From NCBI RefSeq assembly GCF_001557325.1, contig NZ_LSJS01000137.1, forward strand, positions 1-64,000: a DNA stretch of 64,000 nt. The letters run 5' to 3'. The notes under the pieces were generated by a model. That model was given only the letters and a program-made list of their open reading frames with translations. It did no database searches and was not told where the DNA came from. Of the stretch, positions 1 to 7,547 are shown piece after piece. Both the position numbers and the translations under genes were made by a program. This stretch comes from Erythrobacter donghaensis. GTDB taxonomy: Bacteria > Pseudomonadota > Alphaproteobacteria > Sphingomonadales > Sphingomonadaceae. Within the stretch, counting starts at the first letter, position 1; each line of letters opens with the position of its first letter.

Positions 1-752
1 GGCGGGGGCGGCGGAGGCGGCGGTGCCGCAACCGGCGCAACCACCGGCGGCTCTTCGCCACCGAAGTTGTAGGTGATCGAGCCGAGCAGAGAGTGGGTCG
101 CGAGGCTGGTGTTCAGATCGCGGCCGAGCGGATCGACGAGGTTGATATCGGTAGCGCGGAAGTAGCGATACTTCAGGCCGACGTCCCACGAATCGCTGAT
201 CGGGGTGCGGATGCCCGCGAGCACCTGCCAGGCGAAGCCGGTGTCCGAATCGTTCCAGACACCCGGACCGGTGGCATTGACGCGGCCGTCCATGTCGACG
301 CGGGCGACACCCACACCGCCACCGAGGAAGCCCTGCAGGCCGTCGTCATCGCCGAAATCGAGGAGGCCGTTCAGCATGAAGCTCAGCGCGTTGACTTCAC
401 CGAGCGCGTCGCGTGGACCGGTGAAGGTGGTGAAGCCGCCCGGCGCGCCAGTCGCAGGATTGAGCGCGAGGCCCTGGCTGCCGGCAATCACTTCCGAAAG
501 GTCGGCGGCACGATAGCTGGCTTCGGCTTCGAGGCGGAAACTGCCGAAGTCATAGCCGACAAGCCCGCCGAAATCGTAGCCGGTGTCATAGTCGCTCGCC
601 GCATCGTCCTCTGCAGCGTTGACGTCGATCGACTGGTCCTCGACCACCATCACGCCGCCATCACCCTGGATATACCACTGGCCGTCGCGGGCCATGGCGG
701 GCGTGGTCAGCGCGGTCGAGGCCATCGCCATTCCAATGACGAGTTTGCGCAT
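1..752 (-). CDS. OmpA-like outer-membrane beta-barrel protein, 3' part missing
   Basis: The gene starts at the ATG at 752 and runs off the left edge of the window. A signal peptide of about 22 residues ends in A-M-A. It is followed by an eight-strand-type barrel region with alternating aromatic and small residues, including F-G-G-L-V-G-Y-D-F and G-L-K-Y-R-Y-F-R. After about 230 residues comes a proline run (A-A-P-P-P-P) of the kind that links a barrel to a periplasmic OmpA peptidoglycan-binding domain; that domain would lie outside the window. The family anchors the outer membrane to the cell wall. The barrel assignment is strong. The OmpA C-terminus is inferred from the proline hinge only. 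Confidence 0.8.
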   Translation of the reverse strand, partial: MRKLVIGMAMASTALTTPAMARDGQWYIQGDGGVMVVEDQSIDVNAAEDDAASDYDTGYDFGGLVGYDFGSFRLEAEASYRAADLSEVIAGSQGLALNPATGAPGGFTTFTGPRDALGEVNALSFMLNGLLDFGDDDGLQGFLGGGVGVARVDMDGRVNATGPGVWNDSDTGFAWQVLAGIRTPISDSWDVGLKYRYFRATDINLVDPLGRDLNTSLATHSLLGSITYNFGGEEPPVVAPVAAPPPPPPP

Positions 753-921
753 TTCCGAAATTCCCCTTTGCGTTAAACTTGAGGCACCGGGTGTCTCTAT
801 CTTTTCCCCCTGCACGAGGCAAGCAGTCAATGCCCCGCGGGTGTTGCAAGAATGTCGCTGAAAAGGCCTTGTGGATAAAAATATGGCCGCAAAAGCCGCG
901 GTAATCCGCCATTCGTCCGGC

Positions 922-1330
922 TCATGTGCCGGGCGCGGCGAGCACACCCATGGTCTCGAGCGCCGTGATCAGAGCGGTCACGGCAGCCCGCGCCTGAACG
1001 TCGATGACCGTGCCGCCGGACGGTAGGGCGACGACCGATGCGGGCTGCCATTGCGACCCGAAGATGACAAACGCACCGGTCGTCCTGTCGAACAGCACCA
1101 TGCCTTCGGTCGGCGCAACGAAGTGCCATGCGCCGGCGACCAGCACGGCGATCCGGTCTTCCTTGCCCGCCCATGCCCCGGTCGCGGTGGCGGTCACGCG
1201 GTAGCACGCGCCGTCAGCCGCGCTGGCGGGCGGAGTCGGCTGCGAGGCGATTACCGCGCGCGAATGGAGCGCGTCGAGGAGGCACAGCGCCTCGTTGACG
1301 AAGAACTCTTTCTGCGCCTGCCCGGCAAGC
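922..1330 (-). pseudogene. DUF2793 phage/GTA tail-end protein, 5'-truncated remnant
   Basis: Read leftward, the frame opens with L-A-G-Q-A-Q-K-E and N-E-A-L-C-L-L-D. It continues with G-A-W-A-G-K-E-D, then P-T-E-G-M-V-L-F-D-R. This is the DUF2793 signature, found at the distal end of GTA-like and prophage tail clusters in sphingomonads. The first few residues and the start codon are gone: near 1330 the reading frame meets the terminase gene in another frame. About 135 residues remain, ending at the stop at 922. An in-frame ATG at 1197 could start a 91-residue fragment. It is most likely a dead relic. Confidence 0.75.
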
Positions 1331-1810
1331 GTGGCTGTGCTGCGGCCCGCGCAGGGCCTCGGGCTCGGCGGCCGAGAACAGCTGCGCCTGCGCGCCGCTC
1401 GCGAAGCGGACGCGGTGGAGCGAGGGCTCGAAGTGCGGCTTGTGGCCCGGGCGGCAGATCGCCAGCAGCCCGCTCTCGCCCTCGACCATCACCGCGCGCG
1501 CCTCGGCGAGCGAGGCGGAGACCAGCGCGATCCGCGCATCCGGATTGGCATCGGCGATCATCCGCACCCACTCGGCGCCCGCGCGGGTCTTGCCGGAGCC
1601 GCGCCCGGCCATGATCATCCACACCCGCCAGTCACCCGGAGGGGGGAGCTGATTCTCGCGGGCGTCGAATTCCCACAGATAGTCGAAGTCGTTCTTCTGG
1701 CCCTGATCCAGTTCCCTGGTGAGAATCTGGCAGACCTTTTCTGCCTCGTCGGACTTCTTGCGATCCTCGCCGACAAGCTCGGCGATCATCTTCCGGTAGG
1801 CCCCGCTCAT
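1214..1810 (-). pseudogene. Large terminase (TerL, GTA/phage type), 3'-truncated
   Basis: The ATG at 1810 overlaps the stop of the upstream gene (ATGA). The product has the TerL N-terminal ATPase half: a Walker A motif A-G-R-G-S-G-K-T near residue 75, then E-W-V-R-M-I-A, and E-P-E-A-L-R-G-P-Q-H-S-H-A near residue 160. In intact large terminases this last motif is followed by the Walker B acidic region and a nuclease domain. Here homology stops at about 1330. The frame then reads junk that overlaps the DUF2793 remnant, up to a stop at 1214. The nuclease domain and the rest of the ATPase are absent, so packaging activity is not possible. Confidence 0.8.
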
Positions 1811-2286
1811 TGCCCCTGCCTTTCGGCTGCGGCCTTCTGGCGGGCGATCCGGCGGCGGATGTCGTCGATCTTGCGGTCGATCGAGGCGCGGACCTCCGCC
1901 GCGCTGACATCGCGCACCTGGCTGGCCCCGCGCGCCGCATTGTCGCGATGGGCCGCGAGCAGGCGGATGGCATTGGCGAAGTCGAACTTGCCGTCCTCGC
2001 CGGCCTTGAAATCGCCCTCGCGCAGGCGTCGGACCACTTCCAGCTCGAGGTGCAGATAGCCTTCGGCGAGCGCGGCCAGCCACTGGCGCGCGAACTCGGT
2101 CTCCTCGCGGCGCACCTTGTAGACGCGGCTGACGCTGATCCCGGCCTTCGCGGCCGACGCGGTGACGTTCGAGCTTTCGGCGAGGTGATCGAGGAACACC
2201 ACGCGCCATCTCCGGCTGATCTGGTCGGGCTCGCCGTGCTTCAGCCCGGGACGGATCTGGATGCGCTTGCCGGGGTTTCTGGCCAT
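1807..2286 (-). CDS. Small-terminase-like helix-turn-helix protein upstream of terL
   Basis: I chose the ATG at 2286 (M-A-R-N-P-G-K-R), giving about 159 residues. Farther-upstream extension has no homology and would pass over the promoter at 2380-2408. Residues 40-60 form a helix-turn-helix (A-S-A-A-K-A-G-I-S-V-S-R-V-Y), followed by a charged helical stretch and a C-terminal R/K-rich helix. Its position directly before terL with an ATGA overlap matches the small-terminase-like first gene of sphingomonad GTA clusters. The reading frame is intact, although every structural gene it would serve is missing. Confidence 0.65.
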   Translation of the reverse strand: MARNPGKRIQIRPGLKHGEPDQISRRWRVVFLDHLAESSNVTASAAKAGISVSRVYKVRREETEFARQWLAALAEGYLHLELEVVRRLREGDFKAGEDGKFDFANAIRLLAAHRDNAARGASQVRDVSAAEVRASIDRKIDDIRRRIARQKAAAERQGQ

Positions 2287-2379
2287 GGCGGTGTCTCCTG
2301 CGCACGCAAACGGCAAGGGCGGCGCTCCTGCTGTCGGGAGGCCGCCTGCTGGCGAATCGCAATTTTCCGATGATGCCTT

Positions 2380-2408
2380 CTGATAACCAAAGAGCGTCAC
2401 GATGTCAA
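2380..2408 (-). promoter_or_regulatory. Sigma-70-type promoter of the terminase remnant
   Basis: On the minus strand a perfect -35 box TTGACA (2408-2403) is followed after 17 bp by TATCAG (2385-2380) as -10. It lies about 95 bases before the ATG at 2286. This is one of the few near-consensus promoters visible in the window. Confidence 0.6.
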
Positions 2409-2414
2409 GGAAAA

Positions 2415-2429
2415 TAACCATTCTGGTTA
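2415..2429. promoter_or_regulatory. Inverted repeat (operator candidate) just upstream of the -35 box
   Basis: The sequence TAACCA-TTC-TGGTTA is a perfect dyad of 6-bp arms. A third copy of the TAACCA half-site sits at 2384-2389, overlapping the -10. TAACCAT resembles the CtrA half-site TTAACCAT, and CtrA-type control of GTA genes is known in alphaproteobacteria. The regulator here is not identified. Confidence 0.4.
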
Positions 2430-2566
2430 GTTGACACATCGCGGTCGCATCGCGGGCGCGACGGCGGTGCGCGACCCTCTGGGGACGATACCCCGTTGAC
2501 GACGCGCGATTTCGTGCGATCCTTGCGCACCCGCTTTTTCTTCAGCAGTTCCAAGGAGGAGAGGTG

Positions 2567-2836
2567 ATGACCGACCGCGCGTTCCTGGCCCAGATGGCAG
2601 GCTACGGCCTGTCGACGGTCGAAATCCACTACTACATGCCCGATCACCGCAGCCTGCTGCAGCAGTTCGTGATGCAGCAATACGACGTGGCGCCCCAGTT
2701 CCCCGAGCTCGACCGCTTCCTCGCCTTCTGGCGGCGCGAGATCGACGCCGTGCTGCATTCGGTGCGGGTGGCGCACAGGCACCTGATCGGCCCGCAGGAA
2801 TGGCGCGCCGTGGACGGGATCGTGACGATCAACTGA
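2567..2836 (+). CDS. usg: Usg family protein
   Basis: This is an 89-residue protein starting at the ATG at 2567, with a strong ribosome binding site (AAGGAGGA at 2553-2560). A GTG one codon earlier is less likely. The sequence carries the Usg pattern: G-Y-G-L-S-T-V-E-I-H-Y-Y-M-P-D-H-R, then L-L-Q-x-F-V-x-Q-x-Y-D-x-A-P-x-F-P, F-L-x-F-W-R-R-E-I-D, and H-S-V-R-V-A-H. Usg is a small conserved alphaproteobacterial protein named for its position near tryptophan genes in other organisms. Its biochemical role is not established. It stands alone here, convergent with the sphingolipid genes. Confidence 0.85.
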   Translation: MTDRAFLAQMAGYGLSTVEIHYYMPDHRSLLQQFVMQQYDVAPQFPELDRFLAFWRREIDAVLHSVRVAHRHLIGPQEWRAVDGIVTIN

Positions 2837-2858
2837 TGCGCGACGCGCCGGATCGGGG

Positions 2859-4097
2859 TCAGATGATCCCGATCGCCTTCCCAGCGCGTTCGAACATGCC
2901 GAGGATGGTGTGCACCTGCTCGGCCGAATGCTCGGCGCACAGCGAGCAGCGCAGCAGGGTCATGCCCGCAGGCGTCGCCGGGGGCCGCGCGAGGTTGACG
3001 TAGAGGCCCTCCTTCAGCAGCGCCTCCCACATCATCGCGCCCTTCTCCAGATCGGGCATGATGACGGCGATGATCGCGCTCTGCGGGGTCTCGGTGCCGA
3101 GCTGGAAGCCGAGGGCACGCAGGCCGGCGTGGAGCGTGCGGCTGTTCTCCCACAGATGCGCGCGCTTGTTGCCGCCGTGCATCAGCTTGCGGATCGAGGT
3201 CGCCGAGCTCGCCATCACCGAGGGCGGCAGAGCGGCGGTGAAGACGTAGGGGCGGCACACGAGCCGCAGCACCTCGAACTTGGGGTGGTTGGAGACACAG
3301 AAGCCGCCGACCGTGCCGACGCTCTTGGAGAAGGTGCCGATGATGAAATCGACGTCGTCGATCACGCCCTGGTCCTCGGCGACGCCGCGGCCGTGCTCGC
3401 CGATGAAGCCCATCGAATGCGCCTCGTCGACCAGCACCATCGCGCCGTGGGCCTTGGAAATGCGGACCATTTCCTTCAGCGGCGCGACATCGCCCATCAT
3501 CGAGTAGACGCCCTCGAGAACCACCAGCTTGCCCGCGCCTTCGGGGATGCGCTTCAAACGCTTTTCGAGCGCCTCGACGTCGTTGTGCTTGAACGGCACG
3601 ACCTCGGCCCGGCCCATCGCGCAGCCATCATAGATCGAGGCGTGGCTGTCGATGTCGAGGATGATGTAATCGCCCTTGCCCGCCAGGGTCGAGATGATCC
3701 CGAGATTGGCCTGATAGCCGGTCGAGAACACCATCGCGTGGTCCATCGCGTAGAATTCGCGCAAGGCGGCTTCGACATCGCGGTGGTCGCGGAAGGTGCC
3801 GTTGAGGACGCGGCTGCCGGTCGTCCCCGCGCCGAAATCCTCCATCGCCGCCTTGCCCGCGGCGATCACGTCGGGGTCGAAGGTCATGCCCATGTAGTTG
3901 TAGGTGCCGAGCAGGATCGTGTCGCGCCCGTTGCAGATCGCGCGGGTCGGCGAGAGCACCTGCTCCATGACGAGGTTGAACGGATCCTCCACCCCGGCGG
4001 CGAGCAGCTGCTCGCGGGTCTGGATGATCGGGTCGAACTTGGCGAGCAGGTCAACCGGCTCGGCAGCGGTGGTCGTTTCGGTCATGGCGGTTGCCAT
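2859..4097 (-). CDS. spt: Serine palmitoyltransferase
   Basis: This 412-residue fold-type I PLP enzyme of the alpha-oxoamine synthase family condenses L-serine with an acyl thioester to give 3-ketodihydrosphingosine, the first step of sphingolipid synthesis. Visible motifs are G-T-Y-N-Y-M-G near residue 64, F-G-A-G-T-T-G-S-R-V-L-N-G-T near 88, D-E-A-H-S near 225, and the PLP lysine in T-F-S-K-S (about residue 258). The ATG at 4097 lies two bases after the stop of the acyl carrier protein gene, so the two are co-transcribed. The ACP partner and sphingomonad context favour SPT over glycine C-acetyltransferase or 5-aminolevulinate synthase. The protein is full length. Confidence 0.92.
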   Translation of the reverse strand: MATAMTETTTAAEPVDLLAKFDPIIQTREQLLAAGVEDPFNLVMEQVLSPTRAICNGRDTILLGTYNYMGMTFDPDVIAAGKAAMEDFGAGTTGSRVLNGTFRDHRDVEAALREFYAMDHAMVFSTGYQANLGIISTLAGKGDYIILDIDSHASIYDGCAMGRAEVVPFKHNDVEALEKRLKRIPEGAGKLVVLEGVYSMMGDVAPLKEMVRISKAHGAMVLVDEAHSMGFIGEHGRGVAEDQGVIDDVDFIIGTFSKSVGTVGGFCVSNHPKFEVLRLVCRPYVFTAALPPSVMASSATSIRKLMHGGNKRAHLWENSRTLHAGLRALGFQLGTETPQSAIIAVIMPDLEKGAMMWEALLKEGLYVNLARPPATPAGMTLLRCSLCAEHSAEQVHTILGMFERAGKAIGII

Positions 4098-4099
4098 TA

Positions 4100-4342
4100 T
4101 CAGCTATCCTGCAGCTTGTGGACTGCCGCCACCAGTTGGCCCCAGTTTTCGATCTCGGCCTGCTGGTTCATCGAGATGATCACGTCGAACGCGTCCTCGA
4201 TCTCGGCGACGAAATCCATCACGGTGAGGCTGTCGAACTCGAGATCGCCGGCAAAGGTTGTCGCATCCGCGATCACGATCCCCTTCTTGTTGAAGGGTTC
4301 GATGAGGGTGCGGATCTTGGCGTCGACGTCTGCGGGGCTCAT
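4100..4342 (-). CDS. Acyl carrier protein of the sphingolipid pathway
   Basis: This is an 80-residue acidic protein with the phosphopantetheine attachment serine in L-E-F-D-S-L-T-V-M-D (Ser38). It is the first gene of a two-gene operon with serine palmitoyltransferase. The same ACP-SPT pair is known from Sphingomonas and Caulobacter, where the dedicated ACP supplies the acyl chain. It is distinct from the housekeeping fatty-acid ACP, judging from the position and the M-D-F after the serine. Confidence 0.88.
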   Translation of the reverse strand: MSPADVDAKIRTLIEPFNKKGIVIADATTFAGDLEFDSLTVMDFVAEIEDAFDVIISMNQQAEIENWGQLVAAVHKLQDS

Positions 4343-4497
4343 GGGTGCGTGCTCTTGTTGGACCGGGTGGGCGGCGTGTCGGTTGTCGGGCGGGCTCTAG
4401 CCCTCTATTACGGCTGCAAAGCGGCGGTTGATGCAGCTTGTCAAGCTTTCGCCGCGCCGAGGGAGCGGGGCGTCAGCCTATCTGGGGAGGGCAACGC

Positions 4498-5034
4498 ATG
4501 GTGCAACCCGCCGAGGGCGCTTCCGCCCCGCCGCCGCTTTCGCCCCAGGCGGTGCATCTGGTGCGCACCGCGCAGGTGAACAACCTCAGCCTCTCGCAGA
4601 TGGCAGACCAGAAGGCGCAGATCCTGATGGGGGCAAGCTTCGTCGTCTTCTCGCTGGTGATCACCCAGGCCGATGCCGGCGGGGTGAGCTGGGCGATGCT
4701 GTGTCTGGCGCTGACATCGCTGGCCGCCTCGATCCTGGCGGTGATCGCGATACTCCCGCGCCCCGGGCCCGATTCCATCGACCCGGCGCATTTCAACCCG
4801 CTGTTCTTCGGCCACTTCGCGCTGATGGACGAAGCGCAATGGACCGAAGCGATGCTGGCCGAGTTCCGCAGCGACGAGACGCTCTACCGGATGATGCTGC
4901 GCGATCTCTACCAGAACGGGCTGGTGCTGCGGCGGCGCAAGTTCCGGTTTCTGGGCTGGGCCTACCGCATCTTCCTCGGCGGGCTGGTGCTGACGCTGGT
5001 GATCTATCTGGCAGAGGCGGCGGCGGTGCCCTAG
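4498..5034 (+). CDS. Pycsar-effector-like (PycTM/DUF5706) membrane protein
   Basis: This 178-residue protein starts at the ATG at 4498, preceded by GGGGAGGG. The order of elements fits the PycTM domain: a soluble helix with Q-M-A-D-Q-K-A-Q-I-L (about residues 36-45), two hydrophobic helices (about 46-85), N-P-L-F-F-G-H-F, an amphipathic segment with L-R-D-L-Y-Q-N-G and R-R-R-K-F-R-F, and a last membrane helix. In Pycsar phage defence such proteins damage the membrane on sensing cyclic UMP or CMP made by an adjacent cyclase. No cyclase is adjacent here. It ends 4 nt into divK on the opposite strand. It could be a housekeeping relative rather than defence. Confidence 0.7.
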   Translation: MVQPAEGASAPPPLSPQAVHLVRTAQVNNLSLSQMADQKAQILMGASFVVFSLVITQADAGGVSWAMLCLALTSLAASILAVIAILPRPGPDSIDPAHFNPLFFGHFALMDEAQWTEAMLAEFRSDETLYRMMLRDLYQNGLVLRRRKFRFLGWAYRIFLGGLVLTLVIYLAEAAAVP

Positions 5035-5402
5035 GCGGCCGGCAGCAGCTCGCGCACCGCGTTCATGAAGGGACTGATCGAGACCGGCTTCGAGAGATAC
5101 CCCGCCGCCCCGGCCGCGCGGATGCGTTCTTCATCGCCCTTGGCGGCGAAGGCGGTCACCGCCAGCACGGGAATCGCCGCCAGCCGCCGGTCGCGCTTGG
5201 CCGCCTCGATCAGGTCGACGCCGGAGACGCCGCCAAGCTGGATGTCCATGATGATGAGATCGGGCGAGACGGCGCGCGCGGTGTCGAGCACCTTGTCCCC
5301 CTCGGCCACCGGCTCCACCTCGAAACCGTTCGCGCGAAGCACGTCGCAGAACAGTTTCCTGTTGAGGTCATTGTCCTCGACAACCATGATCCGCTTTGTC
5401 AC
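5031..5402 (-). CDS. divK: Single-domain response regulator DivK
   Basis: This 123-residue receiver-only protein has the acidic pair E9-D10, the phosphoacceptor Asp53 in I-I-M-D-I-Q-L, a conserved Thr in A-V-T-A-F, and Lys in Y-L-S-K-P. The length and Asp53 position match Caulobacter DivK, the cell-fate regulator phosphorylated by DivJ and PleC that acts upstream of CtrA. Its start at 5402 overlaps the divergent DUF3572 gene (TTG at 5396), so both promoters must lie inside the neighbouring coding region. PleD is not next to it here. Confidence 0.88.
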   Translation of the reverse strand: MTKRIMVVEDNDLNRKLFCDVLRANGFEVEPVAEGDKVLDTARAVSPDLIIMDIQLGGVSGVDLIEAAKRDRRLAAIPVLAVTAFAAKGDEERIRAAGAAGYLSKPVSISPFMNAVRELLPAA

Positions 5403-5734
5403 TGAACGCCCCGCTGCTCGACCCGCCCGTTAGTTACCCCCAGCCGAAGGACAGGACAATCCCGCATCGTCCCGCATACGAGGCTCCCAATGCGCAGGTG
5501 CTGGCGCTGGCCGCGCTCGGCTGGGTGCTGGAATGCGAAGATCGCGCAGGCCGATATCTTGAACTCACCGGCCTCGATCCCGATTCTCTGCGGAGCGGGC
5601 TGGGCGATTGCCATGTGCTCGCCTCGGCGCTCGAATTTCTCGCCAATCACGAACCCGATCTCATTCGCGCCGCCGAAGCCCTCGCCGTCACCCCCGAGGA
5701 ACTGGTCGCCGCCAAGGACGCTTTGCTCGCATGA
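5396..5734 (+). CDS. DUF3572 protein
   Basis: About 112 residues if started at the TTG at 5396. The conserved part begins near residue 34 with V-L-A-L-A-A-L-G-W-V-L and continues L-T-G-L-D-P-D-S-L-R and L-A-N-H-E-P-D-L-I. This is the DUF3572 pattern seen in many alphaproteobacteria. The start is uncertain: no ATG is in frame before the domain, and a GTG at about 5499 is the alternative. The stop overlaps the next start (ATGA at 5731), so it leads an operon of five overlapping genes. Function unknown. Confidence 0.75.
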   Translation: MSLNAPLLDPPVSYPQPKDRTIPHRPAYEAPNAQVLALAALGWVLECEDRAGRYLELTGLDPDSLRSGLGDCHVLASALEFLANHEPDLIRAAEALAVTPEELVAAKDALLA

Positions 5735-6351
5735 CCCGCCCGCTCATCATCTCCGATTGCGACGAAGTGCTGCTGCACATGGTCGCCCCCTTCAAGACCT
5801 GGCTGGAGGGCTCGCAGGGCGTCAGCTTCCACCTCGAAGGCCACAATTTCGCCGAGGCACTGCGCTGGCAGGAGAGCGGCGAACTGCTCGCGCCCGCCGA
5901 TATCTGGCGGATGCTGCGCAGCTTCTTCGACAACGAGATGGATTCGCAATTGCCCATCGCCGGCGCGGTCGAGGGGATCAACACGCTGGCCGAAAAGGCG
6001 GACGTGGTGATCCTCACGAACCTCGTCGACCACCACCGCGACGCGCGCGCCGAGCAGCTTGCCAAGGTCGGCATCAATGCCCGCGTCTTCACCAATCAGG
6101 GCCCGAAGGGCCCGGCACTGAAGGCCATCATCGACGAGTATGCGCCCACCCGCGCGCTGTTCATCGACGACCTTGCCCAGCACCACGCGAGCGTCGCCGA
6201 GATCACCCCCGACGTCACCCGCCTGCACCTGTGCGGCGAGCCGATGATCGCCCACGCCATCGATTGCGCCCACAAGGCCGGCCACGCCCACTCGCGGATC
6301 GACCGCTGGGACGAGGCGCTGCCGTGGCTGCTTGCCCAACTGGAGGACTGA
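5731..6351 (+). CDS. HAD-superfamily hydrolase
   Basis: This 206-residue protein has HAD motif I as S-D-C-D-E-V near residue 8 (two Asp), motif II as I-L-T-N-L, a lysine in N-Q-G-P-K-G-P, and motif IV as F-I-D-D-L. These residues fit a phosphatase. The substrate cannot be told. Translation is coupled to DUF3572 by a 4-nt overlap, and the next gene begins 3 nt after its stop. Confidence 0.8.
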   Translation: MTRPLIISDCDEVLLHMVAPFKTWLEGSQGVSFHLEGHNFAEALRWQESGELLAPADIWRMLRSFFDNEMDSQLPIAGAVEGINTLAEKADVVILTNLVDHHRDARAEQLAKVGINARVFTNQGPKGPALKAIIDEYAPTRALFIDDLAQHHASVAEITPDVTRLHLCGEPMIAHAIDCAHKAGHAHSRIDRWDEALPWLLAQLED

Positions 6352-6354
6352 CTG

Positions 6355-6810
6355 ATGACCATTGCCGCCAAGCTCGCCGAACTCGGCATCACCCTGCCCA
6401 AGGCCGCAGCGCCCGTGGCCAGCTATGTGCCCGTAGTGGTGCATGGCGGCTTCGCGCACGTCTCGGGCCAGCTGCCGTTCGTGGACGGGCAGGTGGTGAA
6501 GGGCCGGCTGGGCGATGACGTTTCGGTCGAGGAAGGTCAGGCCGCGGCGCGGGCCTGCGGCCTGATGATCGTCGCCCAGCTCGAAGCGGCCGGGCTGCTC
6601 GAGCAGGTCGCGCGCGTCGTCAAGCTGGGCGCCTTCATCAACTGCACGCCCGACTTCACCCAGCAGCCCGAGGTGGCCAATGGCGCCTCGGACCTGATGG
6701 AGCAGGTGTTCGGCGGCGCTGGCCAGCATGCCCGCGCCGCAGTTGGCGTCCCCGCCCTGCCGCGCGGCGCGGCGGTGGAAGTCGATGCGGTGGTCGCTCT
6801 GAAGGCATGA
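6355..6810 (+). CDS. Rid-family (YjgF/YER057c/UK114) protein
   Basis: This 151-residue protein has V-H-G-G-F-A-H-V-S-G-Q-L-P near the N-terminus, K-L-G-A-F-I-N-C in the middle and P-R-G-A-A-V-E-V-D-A-V-V at the end, the Rid fold pattern. RidA proper hydrolyses reactive enamine/imine intermediates from PLP enzymes. This member is longer and of the subgroup with the L-P-R-G-A-x-V-E-V ending, so imine deaminase activity is plausible but not shown. It overlaps the following GDPD gene by 4 nt (ATGA). Confidence 0.82.
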   Translation: MTIAAKLAELGITLPKAAAPVASYVPVVVHGGFAHVSGQLPFVDGQVVKGRLGDDVSVEEGQAAARACGLMIVAQLEAAGLLEQVARVVKLGAFINCTPDFTQQPEVANGASDLMEQVFGGAGQHARAAVGVPALPRGAAVEVDAVVALKA

Positions 6811-7547
6811 CCGCCCGCGCCGCTCCCGGCTGGCTGACGCAGTGGGAGTATGCCCACCGCGGGCTGCATGGGCCCGGAGCCGATGGGCTTGTGCCGGAGA
6901 ACTCGCTCGCCGCTGCCGAGGGCGCGATGGCGCGCGGCATGGGGATCGAGTGCGACATCCAGATGAGCGCCGACGGCGTTCCGATGGTGTTCCACGACTG
7001 GGAGCTTGACCGGTTGACGGAGGGGACAGGGCCGGTCGTCAGCCGCTCCGCCGACGAGATCGAGGCGCTGCGCCTCCTCGGCACCGACCAGCATCCAGTG
7101 CGGCTGGCGCGGTTCCTTGAGGCCGTCGCGGGCCGTGTGCCGCTGCTGATCGAGATCAAGTCGCTGCCCGGCTTCAACATAGCGGCCGCTTGCCTCGCGG
7201 TCAGCGAAGTGCTCGCGGACTACGAGGGCCACTTTGCTGTCATGAGCTTCGATCCGCGCATGGGCGCGTGGTTCTTCGAGCACCGGAGCGCCTTCGTTCG
7301 CGGGTTGGTCGGCACCGACACCTATGACGGCGGCTTCCTTTCCGCGTGGCGTGCGCCCGGCGCTCTCGATCAAGCCCATCCTGATTTCCTTGCGCTCGAC
7401 ATTCGTGACCTGCCCAATGCCATCGCCGACCTGTGGCGGGCCGACCGGCGGCCCCTGTTGAGCTGGACGATCCGCTCGCCGCACCTGCGCAGCCATGCCA
7501 TGCGCTGCGTCGACGCCCTCATCGCCGAGGGAGACGGGCTGGCGTGA
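6807..7547 (+). CDS. Glycerophosphodiester phosphodiesterase family protein
   Basis: This 246-residue protein shows the GDPD catalytic pattern: A-H-R-G near residue 16, P-E-N-S-L, E-C-D-I-Q-M-S-A-D-G with H-D-W-E downstream, and L-I-E-I-K-S. GDPDs hydrolyse glycerophosphodiesters to glycerol-3-phosphate and an alcohol. There is no signal peptide, so it is cytoplasmic. It is fourth in an operon with ATGA and GTGA overlaps at its two ends. Confidence 0.87.
   Translation: MTARAAPGWLTQWEYAHRGLHGPGADGLVPENSLAAAEGAMARGMGIECDIQMSADGVPMVFHDWELDRLTEGTGPVVSRSADEIEALRLLGTDQHPVRLARFLEAVAGRVPLLIEIKSLPGFNIAAACLAVSEVLADYEGHFAVMSFDPRMGAWFFEHRSAFVRGLVGTDTYDGGFLSAWRAPGALDQAHPDFLALDIRDLPNAIADLWRADRRPLLSWTIRSPHLRSHAMRCVDALIAEGDGLA

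Noticed and set aside
922..2286. Active prophage
   Set aside because: No integrase, att sites, capsid or tail genes; only terminase and DUF2793 fragments remain.
4498..5402. Pycsar phage-defence operon (effector plus cyclase)
   Set aside because: The effector-like gene is present but the neighbouring gene is DivK, not a cyclase, so a defence operon cannot be claimed.
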